From Mycobacterium sp. 852002-10029_SCH5224772 (GTDB lineage: Bacteria > Actinomycetota > Actinomycetes > Mycobacteriales > Mycobacteriaceae), in assembly GCF_001667315.1 (NCBI RefSeq), contig NZ_LZHT01000046.1, forward strand, positions 25,855-89,854: a stretch of 64,000 nt of DNA, read 5' to 3'. Under the pieces are notes generated by a model. The model was not told where the DNA came from. It saw nothing but the letters and a program-made list of their open reading frames with translations, and did no database searches. Below are positions 35,805 through 45,432 of the stretch, one piece after another; position 1 is the first letter of the stretch; each line of letters opens with the position of its first letter. The position numbers were made by a program, and so were the translations under genes.

Positions 35805-38642
35805 ATGCTTGCGCGACTGACCGGTCGGTACGCGGTCCTGGTTGTCGGTCTGTGGGTGCTGGCGGCAGGGACCGCCAATCTGGCGGTCCCCCAACTGGAA
35901 CGAATCGTCGACTCCCACGCCCGATCCTTCATGCCCCCCACGGCGCCCAGCGCGGTAGCCGCCGCCCGTGCGGCCCAACTTTTCAACCAGACCCCCAGCA
36001 ACAACTTCGTTTACGTTGTGCTGGAACGCAATCAGCGGCTGACACCACGTGACCGCCAGTTTTACGACGCATTGACGACGGCGCTGGGTTTCGATCAGCG
36101 TCACGTGTATGCGGTGACCGATCTCTGGTCGCAGCCCGCGACGGCCGCGGGCGCGCAGAGCTCAGACGGCCGGGCCGTCAGCGTGATGGTGCGGCTCGCC
36201 GGGATGCTCGGCACCGCCCAGGCCCGCGATTCCGTGAATGCCGTGCGCGCCATCGCCCAGAAGCTCTCCCCGCCGGCCGGCCTGGAAGTTCATGTCACAG
36301 GTCCCGGCGCCACGATCGTCGACGAATTCTCCGCCATCGACCGGCAGATGCTCGGAATCACCGCCGCCACCATCGGTCTCATCCTGCTGTTGTTGCTGAT
36401 GGTGTACCGCTCGCCGGTAGCCGCCGCGATTCCCCTAATCTCGGTCGGACTCGCCCTGGCCCTGGCTCGTGCCATCGTCGCCGCACTGGGCCAGGCCAAC
36501 GTGGTTGAGGTGTCGCTATTTTCGGTGGCCCTCATGGCGGCCATGACGCTGGGCGCCGGCACCGACTACGCGATCTTTTTGGTCGGCCGCTATCACGAAG
36601 GCCGCCGCCGCGGCGCCGCGCCGCAGGACGCGCTGACGCAGGCCTACCGTTCCATCGCGCCCGTCGTGATCGGATCGGCGCTGACCGTGTCGGTGGCGCT
36701 GGCATGCCTGGTGTTCGCCCACGTCGGCTCGTTCCGAAGCGCCGGGTTGCCGTGCGCCATCGGCATTCTGGCGACCATGGTGGCCGCGCTGACCCTGACG
36801 CCCGCGCTGATGAGCCTGGCTGTGCGGCGCGGATATCTCGAACCGCGGCCGTCGACTACGGCGCGGCGCTGGCGTCGCGTCGGCACCGCCGTGGCCCGCT
36901 GGCCCGGGCCGATTCTGGTCGCCGCGTTGGGGTTGACCCTGCTGGCTGCGTTGCCGCTGTCCGACATGCGGGTCGGTTTCAACGAGCCCGCCGCCACACC
37001 GTCGTCCACCGACTCCAACCGCGGCTATGCCAGCGCCGGCAGGCATTTCGCCGCGAATTCGCTGTTGCCCGATGTTATCGCGATCCAGGCCGATCACGAC
37101 CTGCGCAACCCGGCCGGCCTGATCGCCATCGAGCGGATCACCCGCCACATCATGGCCGTTCCGGGAGTGCGCGCCGTGCAGTCCGCCAGCCGGCCCGACG
37201 GCAAGGTCCCCGAACAGGCGACGCTGAGCTATCAGGCCGGCGTGCTCGGCCGCCAGTTCGGCGACACCATGGACGCGCTGACCCAGCGTCTGAAGCGGGT
37301 CTCCGAATTGGACGGCGCGCTGGCGCAGACCCAGGTCGCCGTCGACGGTCTCGGCAACGGGCTGCGCGGCGGCAGTGCGGGGTTGGCCAACATGTCCGGC
37401 GCCGCGGAAGACATGCGCGCCGGCATGGACGGATTGCAACGCAATGTTACGGCGGTGTCGGGTTACCTCGACCCGTTGCGCGACGTCGTCGGGCGGACCC
37501 CCGACTGCGCGGTCAATCCAATCTGTTCGACGGTGGACCGCGTGCTGCAACCCGTCGACAGCCTCGTGCAAACGTCGGCGCGCCTCGATGCCGGCGCGAC
37601 GAAACTGACCAGCGGCTCGAGCACGGCGGCCACCGCGATGGCCGGCTTGCCGCAGAACGTGGCCGCGATGAAAGAGGCGTTGGGACAGGCGCGTTCGGCC
37701 ACCCGTGACCTACTGAGCCTGACGGATTCGCTCGGGCCGCAGATGCATCAGTTGACCGACTACATGAGCGAGATCGCGACGCAGTTTCGGGGCAGCGCCG
37801 CGGCGGATTTCTACATGCCCCAGCGGGCGCTGGCCGATCCTCGGTACACCGCCGTGCTTGGCCATCTAATTTCCGAGAACGGCCGTGCTGCTTACCTTCT
37901 GGTCTACGGCGATGGATCCGAGTGGGGCGCCGACGGCGCCGCACGGGCAGACCAGGTCCGCGCCGCCGTCAAGGAGGCGACCAAAGAGGGCACCCTGACG
38001 CCGGTTGAGGTCGACCTCGCCGGTGTCGGACCGGTGACCGCCGATCTGCAGCGCTACGTGGCCAGTGATACCACGCTGCTGGTCGGCGCCGCGCTGGTGC
38101 TCATCTTCTTGATCGTCACCGCGATGCTGCGCAGCCCGGTTGCGGGACTCGTCGTGGTCGGCACCGTCGTGTTGTCGTACGCCTCGGCCGTCGGCGCCAG
38201 CGTGCTGATTTGGCAGCACCTGCTTCATCAGGACCTGCACTGGGCCGTCGCACCGATCGCGTTCATCGCGTTGATCGCCGTCGGCGCCGACTACAACCTG
38301 CTGCTGGCGTTGCGCATCAAACAGGAAGCGGCGGCGGGCCTCAAGACCGGCATCATCCGCGCCTTCGGCGGCACCGGCGGGGTGGTCACCGTCGCCGGCA
38401 TCGTCTTCGGCCTGACCATGCTGGCCTTGCTGAGTAGCAGCGTGCTCAGCATCGCCCAGATCGGCACGACCATCGCGGTCGGGCTGTTGCTGGACACCCT
38501 GGTGGTGCGGGCGTTCGTCGTGCCGTCCATCGTGGCGCTGTTGGGCCGGTGGTTCTGGTGGCCGAGCCCACTCCCCCGCCGCGCCGTCGCCGACGCGGTG
38601 AAAACACCGGAGCCGCACCTGGTTACTGCGGCGGGGGCATGA
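35805..38642 (+). CDS. MmpL/RND-family lipid transporter
   Basis: A 945-residue RND-type exporter with the usual MmpL plan: TM1 at the N-terminus, a periplasmic loop (VPQLERIVDSHARSF ...), TM2-6 with GAGTDYAIFLVGRYHEG (proton-relay Asp-Tyr), a large second periplasmic loop with helical repeats (about 420-740), and a second TM bundle with AVGADYNLLLALRIKQE. ATG 35805 fits the family N-terminus; GTG 35739 would add 22 residues inside the upstream gene. No mmpS is adjacent. The 3' end overlaps the convergent eccC2 by 20 bp. Confidence 0.88.
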   Translation: MLARLTGRYAVLVVGLWVLAAGTANLAVPQLERIVDSHARSFMPPTAPSAVAAARAAQLFNQTPSNNFVYVVLERNQRLTPRDRQFYDALTTALGFDQRHVYAVTDLWSQPATAAGAQSSDGRAVSVMVRLAGMLGTAQARDSVNAVRAIAQKLSPPAGLEVHVTGPGATIVDEFSAIDRQMLGITAATIGLILLLLLMVYRSPVAAAIPLISVGLALALARAIVAALGQANVVEVSLFSVALMAAMTLGAGTDYAIFLVGRYHEGRRRGAAPQDALTQAYRSIAPVVIGSALTVSVALACLVFAHVGSFRSAGLPCAIGILATMVAALTLTPALMSLAVRRGYLEPRPSTTARRWRRVGTAVARWPGPILVAALGLTLLAALPLSDMRVGFNEPAATPSSTDSNRGYASAGRHFAANSLLPDVIAIQADHDLRNPAGLIAIERITRHIMAVPGVRAVQSASRPDGKVPEQATLSYQAGVLGRQFGDTMDALTQRLKRVSELDGALAQTQVAVDGLGNGLRGGSAGLANMSGAAEDMRAGMDGLQRNVTAVSGYLDPLRDVVGRTPDCAVNPICSTVDRVLQPVDSLVQTSARLDAGATKLTSGSSTAATAMAGLPQNVAAMKEALGQARSATRDLLSLTDSLGPQMHQLTDYMSEIATQFRGSAAADFYMPQRALADPRYTAVLGHLISENGRAAYLLVYGDGSEWGADGAARADQVRAAVKEATKEGTLTPVEVDLAGVGPVTADLQRYVASDTTLLVGAALVLIFLIVTAMLRSPVAGLVVVGTVVLSYASAVGASVLIWQHLLHQDLHWAVAPIAFIALIAVGADYNLLLALRIKQEAAAGLKTGIIRAFGGTGGVVTVAGIVFGLTMLALLSSSVLSIAQIGTTIAVGLLLDTLVVRAFVVPSIVALLGRWFWWPSPLPRRAVADAVKTPEPHLVTAAGA

Positions 38643-41600
38643 ACGACGACGGCAGCCCGACCAACACGCCTTCGACGTCGCCGTCCGCGCTCACCAGCAG
38701 GCCACGTCCCGGAGGGAGCGCCTGGGCGCGAACGTTGCGGTTGATCCGGTTCTGTGGGTCGTTATCCATATACAGCTGAGCGACTTTCGCTGAGTTCTGG
38801 AACCTGATCCACGGATCCATCTGCAGCGTCGCCCAGTTCGCGCTGTTGCGGGTGGTGAACACGTGCAAGCCGATCTGGCGGGCGCGTTCCATCAGCTTCC
38901 ACAACGCGGCGCCCACCGGCGGCTTGGGCGGGTAACTCTGATCCGGCCGCAGGTCGCCGATGTCGTCGATGAGCACGAAGTGCCGCGCGCCTTCCCATGG
39001 CTTGAGCGCGCGCAACTCCTCCTGGCTCAGGCCCTTAGGAGGCAGTCGGGGCAGCAGCACCTGCTGAGCCAGCGCGGTGATCACCTCGTCAATCTCGTCC
39101 TGGTCGTAGGCGTACGCGCGCACGTAACCGGGCCCGTGCAAATCCCGCAGACCGTGCGGAGCGGTCTTGGGGTCGATCAGCGTCAGCTGCGCCTCCTCGG
39201 GACTGAAGCGGTTCATGATCGCCTCGCCAATTGACACCAGCGACAAGGTCTTTCCGCAGCCCTGCCGGCCCAGGATCATCACGCCCGGGCTTTCGCGCAG
39301 CTTGATGGGGACCGGCCCGAGTTCGTGGCGTTCGCCGATGGCAAACGAGATCGACAGGTCGTCACCAGTCGGGTGGGCGGCCTCGTACTCCAGGATCGCC
39401 TTGAGTTCCACCCGCTGCGGCAGTCGCTGCAGGGTCGCGTGCTTCGTCACGCCGGCAACGTCCGCGATGCGCGCGCCCACGTCGACGATGCCGATCGTCG
39501 CGCCGGTGGCCGGGTCGATCAACGCAGGCATGCCGACGCGCAGTTCGTGCAGGCTGTCGGTCAGACCGAAGCCGGGGCGGTTCAGCGTCCGGCGGGCCGC
39601 GTCCCGCGACTCAAGCGACGAGTGCCCCATCTGGCTCTCGCTGGGGTCGGCCAACCGCAGTTGGATTCGCGCCGTGGCGTTTTGCAGCAGGCTCTGCCGT
39701 TGCCCGTGAATCCAGCCGCCGGCGCTGCACATCACGTGCACCCCGTATTCGGGGCCGCGGCTGCTCAACGAGATGATGCGGTCGCCCAGGACGGTGTCTT
39801 TCGAATACAGGTCATCGTAGTCGTCCACCACCACGAAGACATCCCCGAACGGGTCGTTGGCGTCGGTGCCGCCCAGCCCGTCGCTGCCGGGCGCGAACCG
39901 TCGCTCGCGGAAACCGTCGAGGTCGATCTTGAGGCGCCGGAACGAGTCTTCGCGCGCATCGATCAAGGCGTCCATGCTGCTCAAAATGCGTTCGATGCCC
40001 TCGGCGTCCTTCGGTGACACGATGTCGGTGACGTGCGGCAGCGACGCGGCCTGGGCAAGGGTCGCCCCGCCGATACAGAAGAACGTGACGCGGGAGGGGC
40101 TGTACATCGTTGCCGCCGAACACATCAGCGTCATCAGGGTGGTGGTCTTGCCGCGCTGCTTGGCCCCGACCACGATCACGTTGCTGCGCAGTGCGTCGAC
40201 CGCGTGCACGACCTGCTTGGATTCCTCGGGGATGTCCATGACACCCACCGGGAACATCAGGCCCGCGTTGCGTCCATAGTCGACATGCCACGGCTTGCCG
40301 CGGTATCCGGCCACCAGAACGTCGATGGGCTCGGGTTCTTCCAGCGGCTGCAGCCAGGGCCGGCGCGGGGAGCGGTGCGGCACGTTGTGCAACGACTCGC
40401 GCAGCACGTCCACGATCTTCTTCCGCTTGAAACCGTCCTCGTAGTACAGGAATTCGTCGGGTTCGGCATCGACGGCCGCGGCGGCTTCCAACGCCGTGGC
40501 GTCGGCGGCGTCCAGTGGCTGGAACTGCCAGTTGTACAGCCGGGGCTTGGTCAGGGTCATGTCGACGGTCGCGGCGACTTCCTTGGTTTTGGGCACCACG
40601 AACGGGGCAGACAGGTAGAAGCAGCGGAACGGCTCCAGGTCGCGCGGCCCCACCTTCAATAGGCCGAAACCGTTCTCCTTCGACGGCAGGTGGTAAGCGG
40701 CGTCCGAGCCGATCACCTCGCGGCTGTCGTCGCCGGACTCGGCGCGCAGTGCGATGCGGAAGGCGATGTTGGACTTGACCTTCTGCAGCGAGGACAGGTC
40801 CAGGCGCTGACCACCCAGCATGAAGAAGACGTTGGCGCCGCGGCCTTCCTGACCGATGTGGATGATGAGATTGATCCACTTCTCGTGGTTGGCGAACAGC
40901 TCCAGGTACTCGTCGACGATGACGAGCAAGACCGGCACCGGGGGCAGGTCGCGCCCGGCGAGCCGGATCTCCTCGTAGTCGTTGGCGTCGCGCGCGCCCA
41001 CCGACGTGAAGAGTTCGTAGCGTTGCTTGATCTCACCGTCGATGACCCTGCGCATCCGTTCGGCCAGGTGGCGCTCGTCCTTACCGAGGTTCGACAGCGC
41101 GGCCACCACGTGCGGGATACCCAGGATGTCCTGCGCCGCCGACTCGAACTTCATGTCGACGAAGATGACGTTGAATGTTTCCGGCGAGTGAGTCAGCGCG
41201 ATCCCGTAAACCAGCGACAAGAAGAATTCCGACTTGCCCGAACCGCTGGTGCCGATGACCACCGAGTGGAATCCGAAGCCGCCGAAGTCCTTGGCGCGGA
41301 TGGTGACGTTCTGCAGCTCGCCGTTGGGCTTGGCGCCGACCGGGACCTCGCACCAGCGCTCGTCGCCGCGGCCGCGCCGCTCGGCCCATAACCGGTCGAC
41401 GTCCAGCTCCCGTGGGTCGCTGATCCCGAGGGCGCGCAGCAATTCCGTTGCGCCGCTGACCGAGTCGGCGATCTCGCTGCGGCTGGTCGGCGACCAGCGC
41501 GCCATCGCCCGCGCGTAGCGGTAGGCGCGGTGCACGGAGAGTTGGTCGGCGTGGGCGAAGAACTTGTTGCGCACCCGCAGCAGCGGGGCCGGGCGGCCGT

Positions 41601-42837
41601 CCTCGCCGTCGGAGTCCGAGCCGTTTCGGTGCAGGACTACTTCGCCGTTGACCGAGCCGTTGGGTGAGCTGTGCCGCTCGGTGAGCTCGAACACCTGGTC
41701 GGTGGCGAAGCCCACGCCGGTACCAACCCGAGAGGCGATGCGCAGCAGGGTGATTCCCGCCTTGCCGACCTGGCCGACCACGCTCTCCCAGGCGTCGGGG
41801 CTGCCCGTGTTGTCGTCGACGATCACCAGGTGCGGGCCCAAATCGACGATGTCCGTGGAGGTTTCCAGGGCCGAGCCCATGGCGGTGGGGCTGGCCGCGG
41901 CCAGCGGAGTCCAGGCGCCGCGCTTGCCCTTCATGTGCAGCTCGGCGCCCAGGGCCTCCTCGAGCTCCTCCGGTGTGGCGAAGACCAGGCGCCGAAACCC
42001 GCACGCGTCGAACAGTTCGTCGTGCAGGTTGTGCGGCAGCCACACGATCCACGACCACACCTCCGGGTTGCGCGTCACCACCATCAACTTGACGTCGCGC
42101 GGGTTGTGAAACACCGCCAGCGAGCACAGCACCGAACGCATCAGCGACCGCAGGCGGTCCAGGTCCTCGCCCACGAAGCTGAATCCGGGCGCCGACCGCA
42201 GGTTCACCACCTTGGCGATGTCGCGAATCTTGCGCTGCTCCAGGATGAAATCGCGGAGCGCCTGTCCGGTGACGGGTTCGAGCTCCTCATCGGAGGCGAT
42301 GTCGGGCCACGTCACCGACAGCACCGAATCCGGTGCGTGCTGCACACCGGTACCGAGGCGAGCCTCCAGAAAGTCCGCGTCGGAGCGGCCGCGTTCCCAC
42401 ATGCGTGGGCCGCCGATGATCGCGCCCAGACCGCGCGGGTCGGAGTGCACGGAGTTCTGCCATTCGCGTTGCGCGCACACGGCGGTCTGGATTTCGTCGC
42501 GGTTGCCGTCGAGGTCGCGCAGATAGCGCCGACGGCCCTTTTCCATTTCGCCCCAGGTGATCTTGCGGGCCCGGCCGAAGCGACCGGAGAATGCCAGCAT
42601 GCTGAACGCGCCGATACCCATCAGCGGGAAGAACCCGGTGGTCAGGCTGCGGACCCCGGAGACGTAGAGCATGACGATGGTGCCGATGAGCGCGACGATC
42701 AGTGCCGGCACACCGATCATCACCCAGATGTTGCGCGGCTCGCGCTCCGGCAACGCGATCGGCGCGCTGGGCGCCACCCGGACCGGCTTGGGCGGATCGA
42801 TCTTGACGCGGTTGATGGGAAACGCCTTCTTGGACAT
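38623..42837 (-). CDS. eccC2: ESX-2 type VII secretion ATPase EccC2
   Basis: FtsK/SpoIIIE-type motor of 1404 residues, close to the length I recall for Rv3894c (1396). The N-terminus MSKKAFPINRVKIDPPKPVR, followed by two TM segments (about 37-62 and 67-86), matches my memory of EccC2. It carries three P-loops: GTSGSGK (529-535), GAKQRGK (891-897) and GRQGCGK (1190-1196). It should power export of ESX substrates through the EccB/C/D/E membrane complex. Unlike in M. tuberculosis, the next gene downstream is an unrelated mmpL on the other strand, not the PE/PPE/esx genes. Confidence 0.92.
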   Translation of the reverse strand: MSKKAFPINRVKIDPPKPVRVAPSAPIALPEREPRNIWVMIGVPALIVALIGTIVMLYVSGVRSLTTGFFPLMGIGAFSMLAFSGRFGRARKITWGEMEKGRRRYLRDLDGNRDEIQTAVCAQREWQNSVHSDPRGLGAIIGGPRMWERGRSDADFLEARLGTGVQHAPDSVLSVTWPDIASDEELEPVTGQALRDFILEQRKIRDIAKVVNLRSAPGFSFVGEDLDRLRSLMRSVLCSLAVFHNPRDVKLMVVTRNPEVWSWIVWLPHNLHDELFDACGFRRLVFATPEELEEALGAELHMKGKRGAWTPLAAASPTAMGSALETSTDIVDLGPHLVIVDDNTGSPDAWESVVGQVGKAGITLLRIASRVGTGVGFATDQVFELTERHSSPNGSVNGEVVLHRNGSDSDGEDGRPAPLLRVRNKFFAHADQLSVHRAYRYARAMARWSPTSRSEIADSVSGATELLRALGISDPRELDVDRLWAERRGRGDERWCEVPVGAKPNGELQNVTIRAKDFGGFGFHSVVIGTSGSGKSEFFLSLVYGIALTHSPETFNVIFVDMKFESAAQDILGIPHVVAALSNLGKDERHLAERMRRVIDGEIKQRYELFTSVGARDANDYEEIRLAGRDLPPVPVLLVIVDEYLELFANHEKWINLIIHIGQEGRGANVFFMLGGQRLDLSSLQKVKSNIAFRIALRAESGDDSREVIGSDAAYHLPSKENGFGLLKVGPRDLEPFRCFYLSAPFVVPKTKEVAATVDMTLTKPRLYNWQFQPLDAADATALEAAAAVDAEPDEFLYYEDGFKRKKIVDVLRESLHNVPHRSPRRPWLQPLEEPEPIDVLVAGYRGKPWHVDYGRNAGLMFPVGVMDIPEESKQVVHAVDALRSNVIVVGAKQRGKTTTLMTLMCSAATMYSPSRVTFFCIGGATLAQAASLPHVTDIVSPKDAEGIERILSSMDALIDAREDSFRRLKIDLDGFRERRFAPGSDGLGGTDANDPFGDVFVVVDDYDDLYSKDTVLGDRIISLSSRGPEYGVHVMCSAGGWIHGQRQSLLQNATARIQLRLADPSESQMGHSSLESRDAARRTLNRPGFGLTDSLHELRVGMPALIDPATGATIGIVDVGARIADVAGVTKHATLQRLPQRVELKAILEYEAAHPTGDDLSISFAIGERHELGPVPIKLRESPGVMILGRQGCGKTLSLVSIGEAIMNRFSPEEAQLTLIDPKTAPHGLRDLHGPGYVRAYAYDQDEIDEVITALAQQVLLPRLPPKGLSQEELRALKPWEGARHFVLIDDIGDLRPDQSYPPKPPVGAALWKLMERARQIGLHVFTTRNSANWATLQMDPWIRFQNSAKVAQLYMDNDPQNRINRNVRAQALPPGRGLLVSADGDVEGVLVGLPSSFMPPPQ

Positions 42838-42840
42838 TCT

Positions 42841-44328
42841 CTAGCCTCCCGGCTTCGCCGATGTCGTCACCACAGCCACCTTGCCCAGCGCCGGCACGGT
42901 GTCACGCGCCAAAAGCGCTGCCTCCCTTGACAGCGCGGGGCCCGAAGCGAAAGTCCGCAGTAGCGGCCAGGGCGCTTGCACCGCCGAGCCCGGATCGAGC
43001 CCGAGCGCCCGCAGCGTCGTCTCGTCGTTGGCGATCCCGAACCGCACCCCGTTGTCGGAGACCCAGAACAACGATTCCCGGGAGTCGGAGGTGACCACAC
43101 CGCTGGTCGACGTCACGAAGTTCGCCGCACCCGGCAACACCAGGACCTGGTTGGCGACCACGGACGCCGGGTCGCGGTCGTCACGCACCAGGTGGACGAT
43201 CCGGTTGTCCAGGTAGGACGGCGTTGGCAGCCCGCGCCCGTTGTAGACGACGACGCGGGCCCGCGGATCCGTCGACGCCTTCTCCCAGCCGACGCAGGTG
43301 GTCGGATCGGCCGCGGTGTCAATGAAATTCAGGCGCTTGGTCGGGTAGTAGTCCACGGCCAGCGAGGTCACCTCGGGGATGTTGACCAGCACGTCGGGGG
43401 TCACCACGCGCGGCGCCGTCGACCCGTAGGAGTTGGCGCTGCGCAACAGGTCGGCGACGAAGCTGGTGACCTTTTGCACGCCCTCGGGCAGCAGGACGTA
43501 GAACTGCTTGCCGCCGCTGGCGGTCTGGGCCTGCAGCACCGCGCCGACCTGCGAGCCCGACACCCACGTCGACGGGGTCCCCGCCAGGGGCACCTGGGGG
43601 ACGCCGAGCGGTTCGGTCGCGGGCAGTGCGTCGTACAGGGCCCGCGAAATCTCCACCGGCAGAGTCACTCCCGGGTCGAGCCCCAGGCTGAGCGTGACCG
43701 CCCTGTTGACCGGGTCGATCTGGGAGCGCTTGCCGCCCCAGATCACGTAGGTGTTGCCCTCGAACGTGACGAGCAGCCCGGCGTCGTCGCGTAGCGGTGT
43801 GGCGCGGTCGTAGGCGTCGAGTTGGCCGGCGATCGAGGTGACCACCGGCCTTTCCGGGCTGCGCGGGCGTCCCGCGGTGTCGCACACCGCCCAGGCCGAG
43901 GTGGCGCCCCGATGGACCGGCATCGCCGCCGGCGCCCCCGGGATGCCGACCAGCGGCCCGGTCGGATACTTCGTTATCTCAGCGGGTTTCACCCACGTCG
44001 GCTGATTCGCCGTCCCGGTCGCCAGCCGGGCCGACGTCAAATTCAGCGCCGGATACAGCCGCCCGTCGATCTTGGCGTAGAGCGCCCCGGAATCGCGGTC
44101 GCCGATGATCGCCGAATCGCCCACGATGCCAGTGGGTTTCAGCACGTTCAGCAGCAGCATCCAGCCGGATCCGATGGCAACCAGGAGGATCGACAGCACC
44201 AGCGCGGCGGTCTGCTTGCGGTCGTCGTGTTTCATGCGCACCGTGAACCGGGTGGTGGCCGCCCGCAGCCGCCGGTTGTAGAACAGGTGCCCAGAGTTCT
44301 GGTCGCGATTAGACAAACTCAGCGGCAT
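42841..44328 (-). CDS. eccB2: ESX-2 membrane/periplasmic component EccB2
   Basis: A 495-residue EccB protein, the same length as I recall for Rv3895c. A short cytosolic N-terminus (MPLSLSNRDQNSGHLFYNRR), one TM segment (QTAALVLSILLVAIGSGWML, about 41-60) and a periplasmic R-domain repeat region ending in ALGKVAVVTTSAKPGG. The N-terminal FYNRRLRAATTR is characteristic of EccB. It is 2 nt after the SLT-like gene and 3 nt before eccC2, in one operon. Confidence 0.92.
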   Translation of the reverse strand: MPLSLSNRDQNSGHLFYNRRLRAATTRFTVRMKHDDRKQTAALVLSILLVAIGSGWMLLLNVLKPTGIVGDSAIIGDRDSGALYAKIDGRLYPALNLTSARLATGTANQPTWVKPAEITKYPTGPLVGIPGAPAAMPVHRGATSAWAVCDTAGRPRSPERPVVTSIAGQLDAYDRATPLRDDAGLLVTFEGNTYVIWGGKRSQIDPVNRAVTLSLGLDPGVTLPVEISRALYDALPATEPLGVPQVPLAGTPSTWVSGSQVGAVLQAQTASGGKQFYVLLPEGVQKVTSFVADLLRSANSYGSTAPRVVTPDVLVNIPEVTSLAVDYYPTKRLNFIDTAADPTTCVGWEKASTDPRARVVVYNGRGLPTPSYLDNRIVHLVRDDRDPASVVANQVLVLPGAANFVTSTSGVVTSDSRESLFWVSDNGVRFGIANDETTLRALGLDPGSAVQAPWPLLRTFASGPALSREAALLARDTVPALGKVAVVTTSAKPGG

Positions 44329-44330
44329 GC

Positions 44331-45179
44331 TCAGTACCCCTTGGGTGCTCGGTGAGGATCGGCCTGCTGAATCCGATCGGCCAGATTCGACGCGTCCGCT
44401 GCGACCCCGTAGCGGCCCATCGCGTAGTTGATGAACGCGCACGCCTGCGCGACCAGGCTGTGGATGTCGCGCGAGGTCCCCGGCTGGTGGTAGGCCGCGA
44501 AAGTGGGCGCGATGAATTGCCAAGCGCCCCTGCTGGGGGTGCCCCGCGCTGCGTTGGAATCCCAGTTATTGATCGCGTTGGCGTTGTAGTTGGACTCGCG
44601 GCGGGCCACCAGATCCATGCCGCGTTCCCAGCGAGCGCGCGCCGCCGGGTCGTGAATGCCTTTGATATCCATGGCTTTACGGATGGCCGCCAAGACCGCC
44701 GGGCGCCCGCTGGCGTGGCTTCTGTGCATGGTCCGCCTCTGCGGGTAGTGCAGGCGTCGCAGTCGCCGCGCGAGCAACCTTGCCCGCCGCCGGGATTTGG
44801 TGATGTGGCGGTGCTGGGCCCGCAGCCTTGTCGCCATGCGGGTCATGGCCTCCCGCCGGCCAAGCGGTGTATCGGAGGCCGGTCTCGGGTCCGATTCGGC
44901 CGCTTCGAGCACCGTCCGCGTCGCCGCCCGGCCGTGCGCGTGATCGGCGCGCGCCGCGGCGAGGATGGCCTTCAGCGCCCGGTCGGTGTGGCTCGAGTGG
45001 CTGAGCCGCTTGATCGAGGCGCCCGAGCGAGTCGCCGCCGCGCGCGGCAGCACGTGGCGCGCTAGCGCATCCGTGTGCTCCGAGGCGTCACCGACGCGGG
45101 GACTGATGGGAGTGCCCGCGAGCAGATTGTGGGCACGGGCCAATGCCGCGACCGCTTGCATTCTCAGGGGATCGGTCAT
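44331..45179 (-). CDS. SLT/lysozyme-like protein of the ESX-2 locus (Rv3896c-like)
   Basis: A 282-residue protein. The N-terminal half is Ala/Arg/His-rich and helical, and the C-terminal domain (about 195-282) is a soluble-lytic-transglycosylase-like fold (LVARRESNYNANAINNWDSN ... GAWQFIAPTFAAYHQPGTSR) with Glu in the ESNYN motif as the likely acid. It has no obvious Sec signal. The position next to eccB2 matches Rv3896c. It may open peptidoglycan for the ESX complex or be a secreted substrate; the track-length frame before 45179 is not supported. Confidence 0.8.
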   Translation of the reverse strand: MTDPLRMQAVAALARAHNLLAGTPISPRVGDASEHTDALARHVLPRAAATRSGASIKRLSHSSHTDRALKAILAAARADHAHGRAATRTVLEAAESDPRPASDTPLGRREAMTRMATRLRAQHRHITKSRRRARLLARRLRRLHYPQRRTMHRSHASGRPAVLAAIRKAMDIKGIHDPAARARWERGMDLVARRESNYNANAINNWDSNAARGTPSRGAWQFIAPTFAAYHQPGTSRDIHSLVAQACAFINYAMGRYGVAADASNLADRIQQADPHRAPKGY

Positions 45180-45432
45180 CGACTTCCCCGCCCCAATCCA
45201 CCTGTGCGTCGCCACGGCGCCGCATCCTTGCCGGACACTCGAGCTAGTACTCCCACACCCTCCTGGCCGCGAATTCCGCGGCGCTGCAGACGTACCTAAT
45301 AGCATGCACGTATCGACAGTTCTGCTGTCAATAATGGGCAACCCAATATGCCTTGGCTTTGTCGGCCGCGATTACGTAGCGACATTACTGCCGGGCGAAT
45401 TACCGGACCACTCACCTGTCGGTGGGCTGGGG

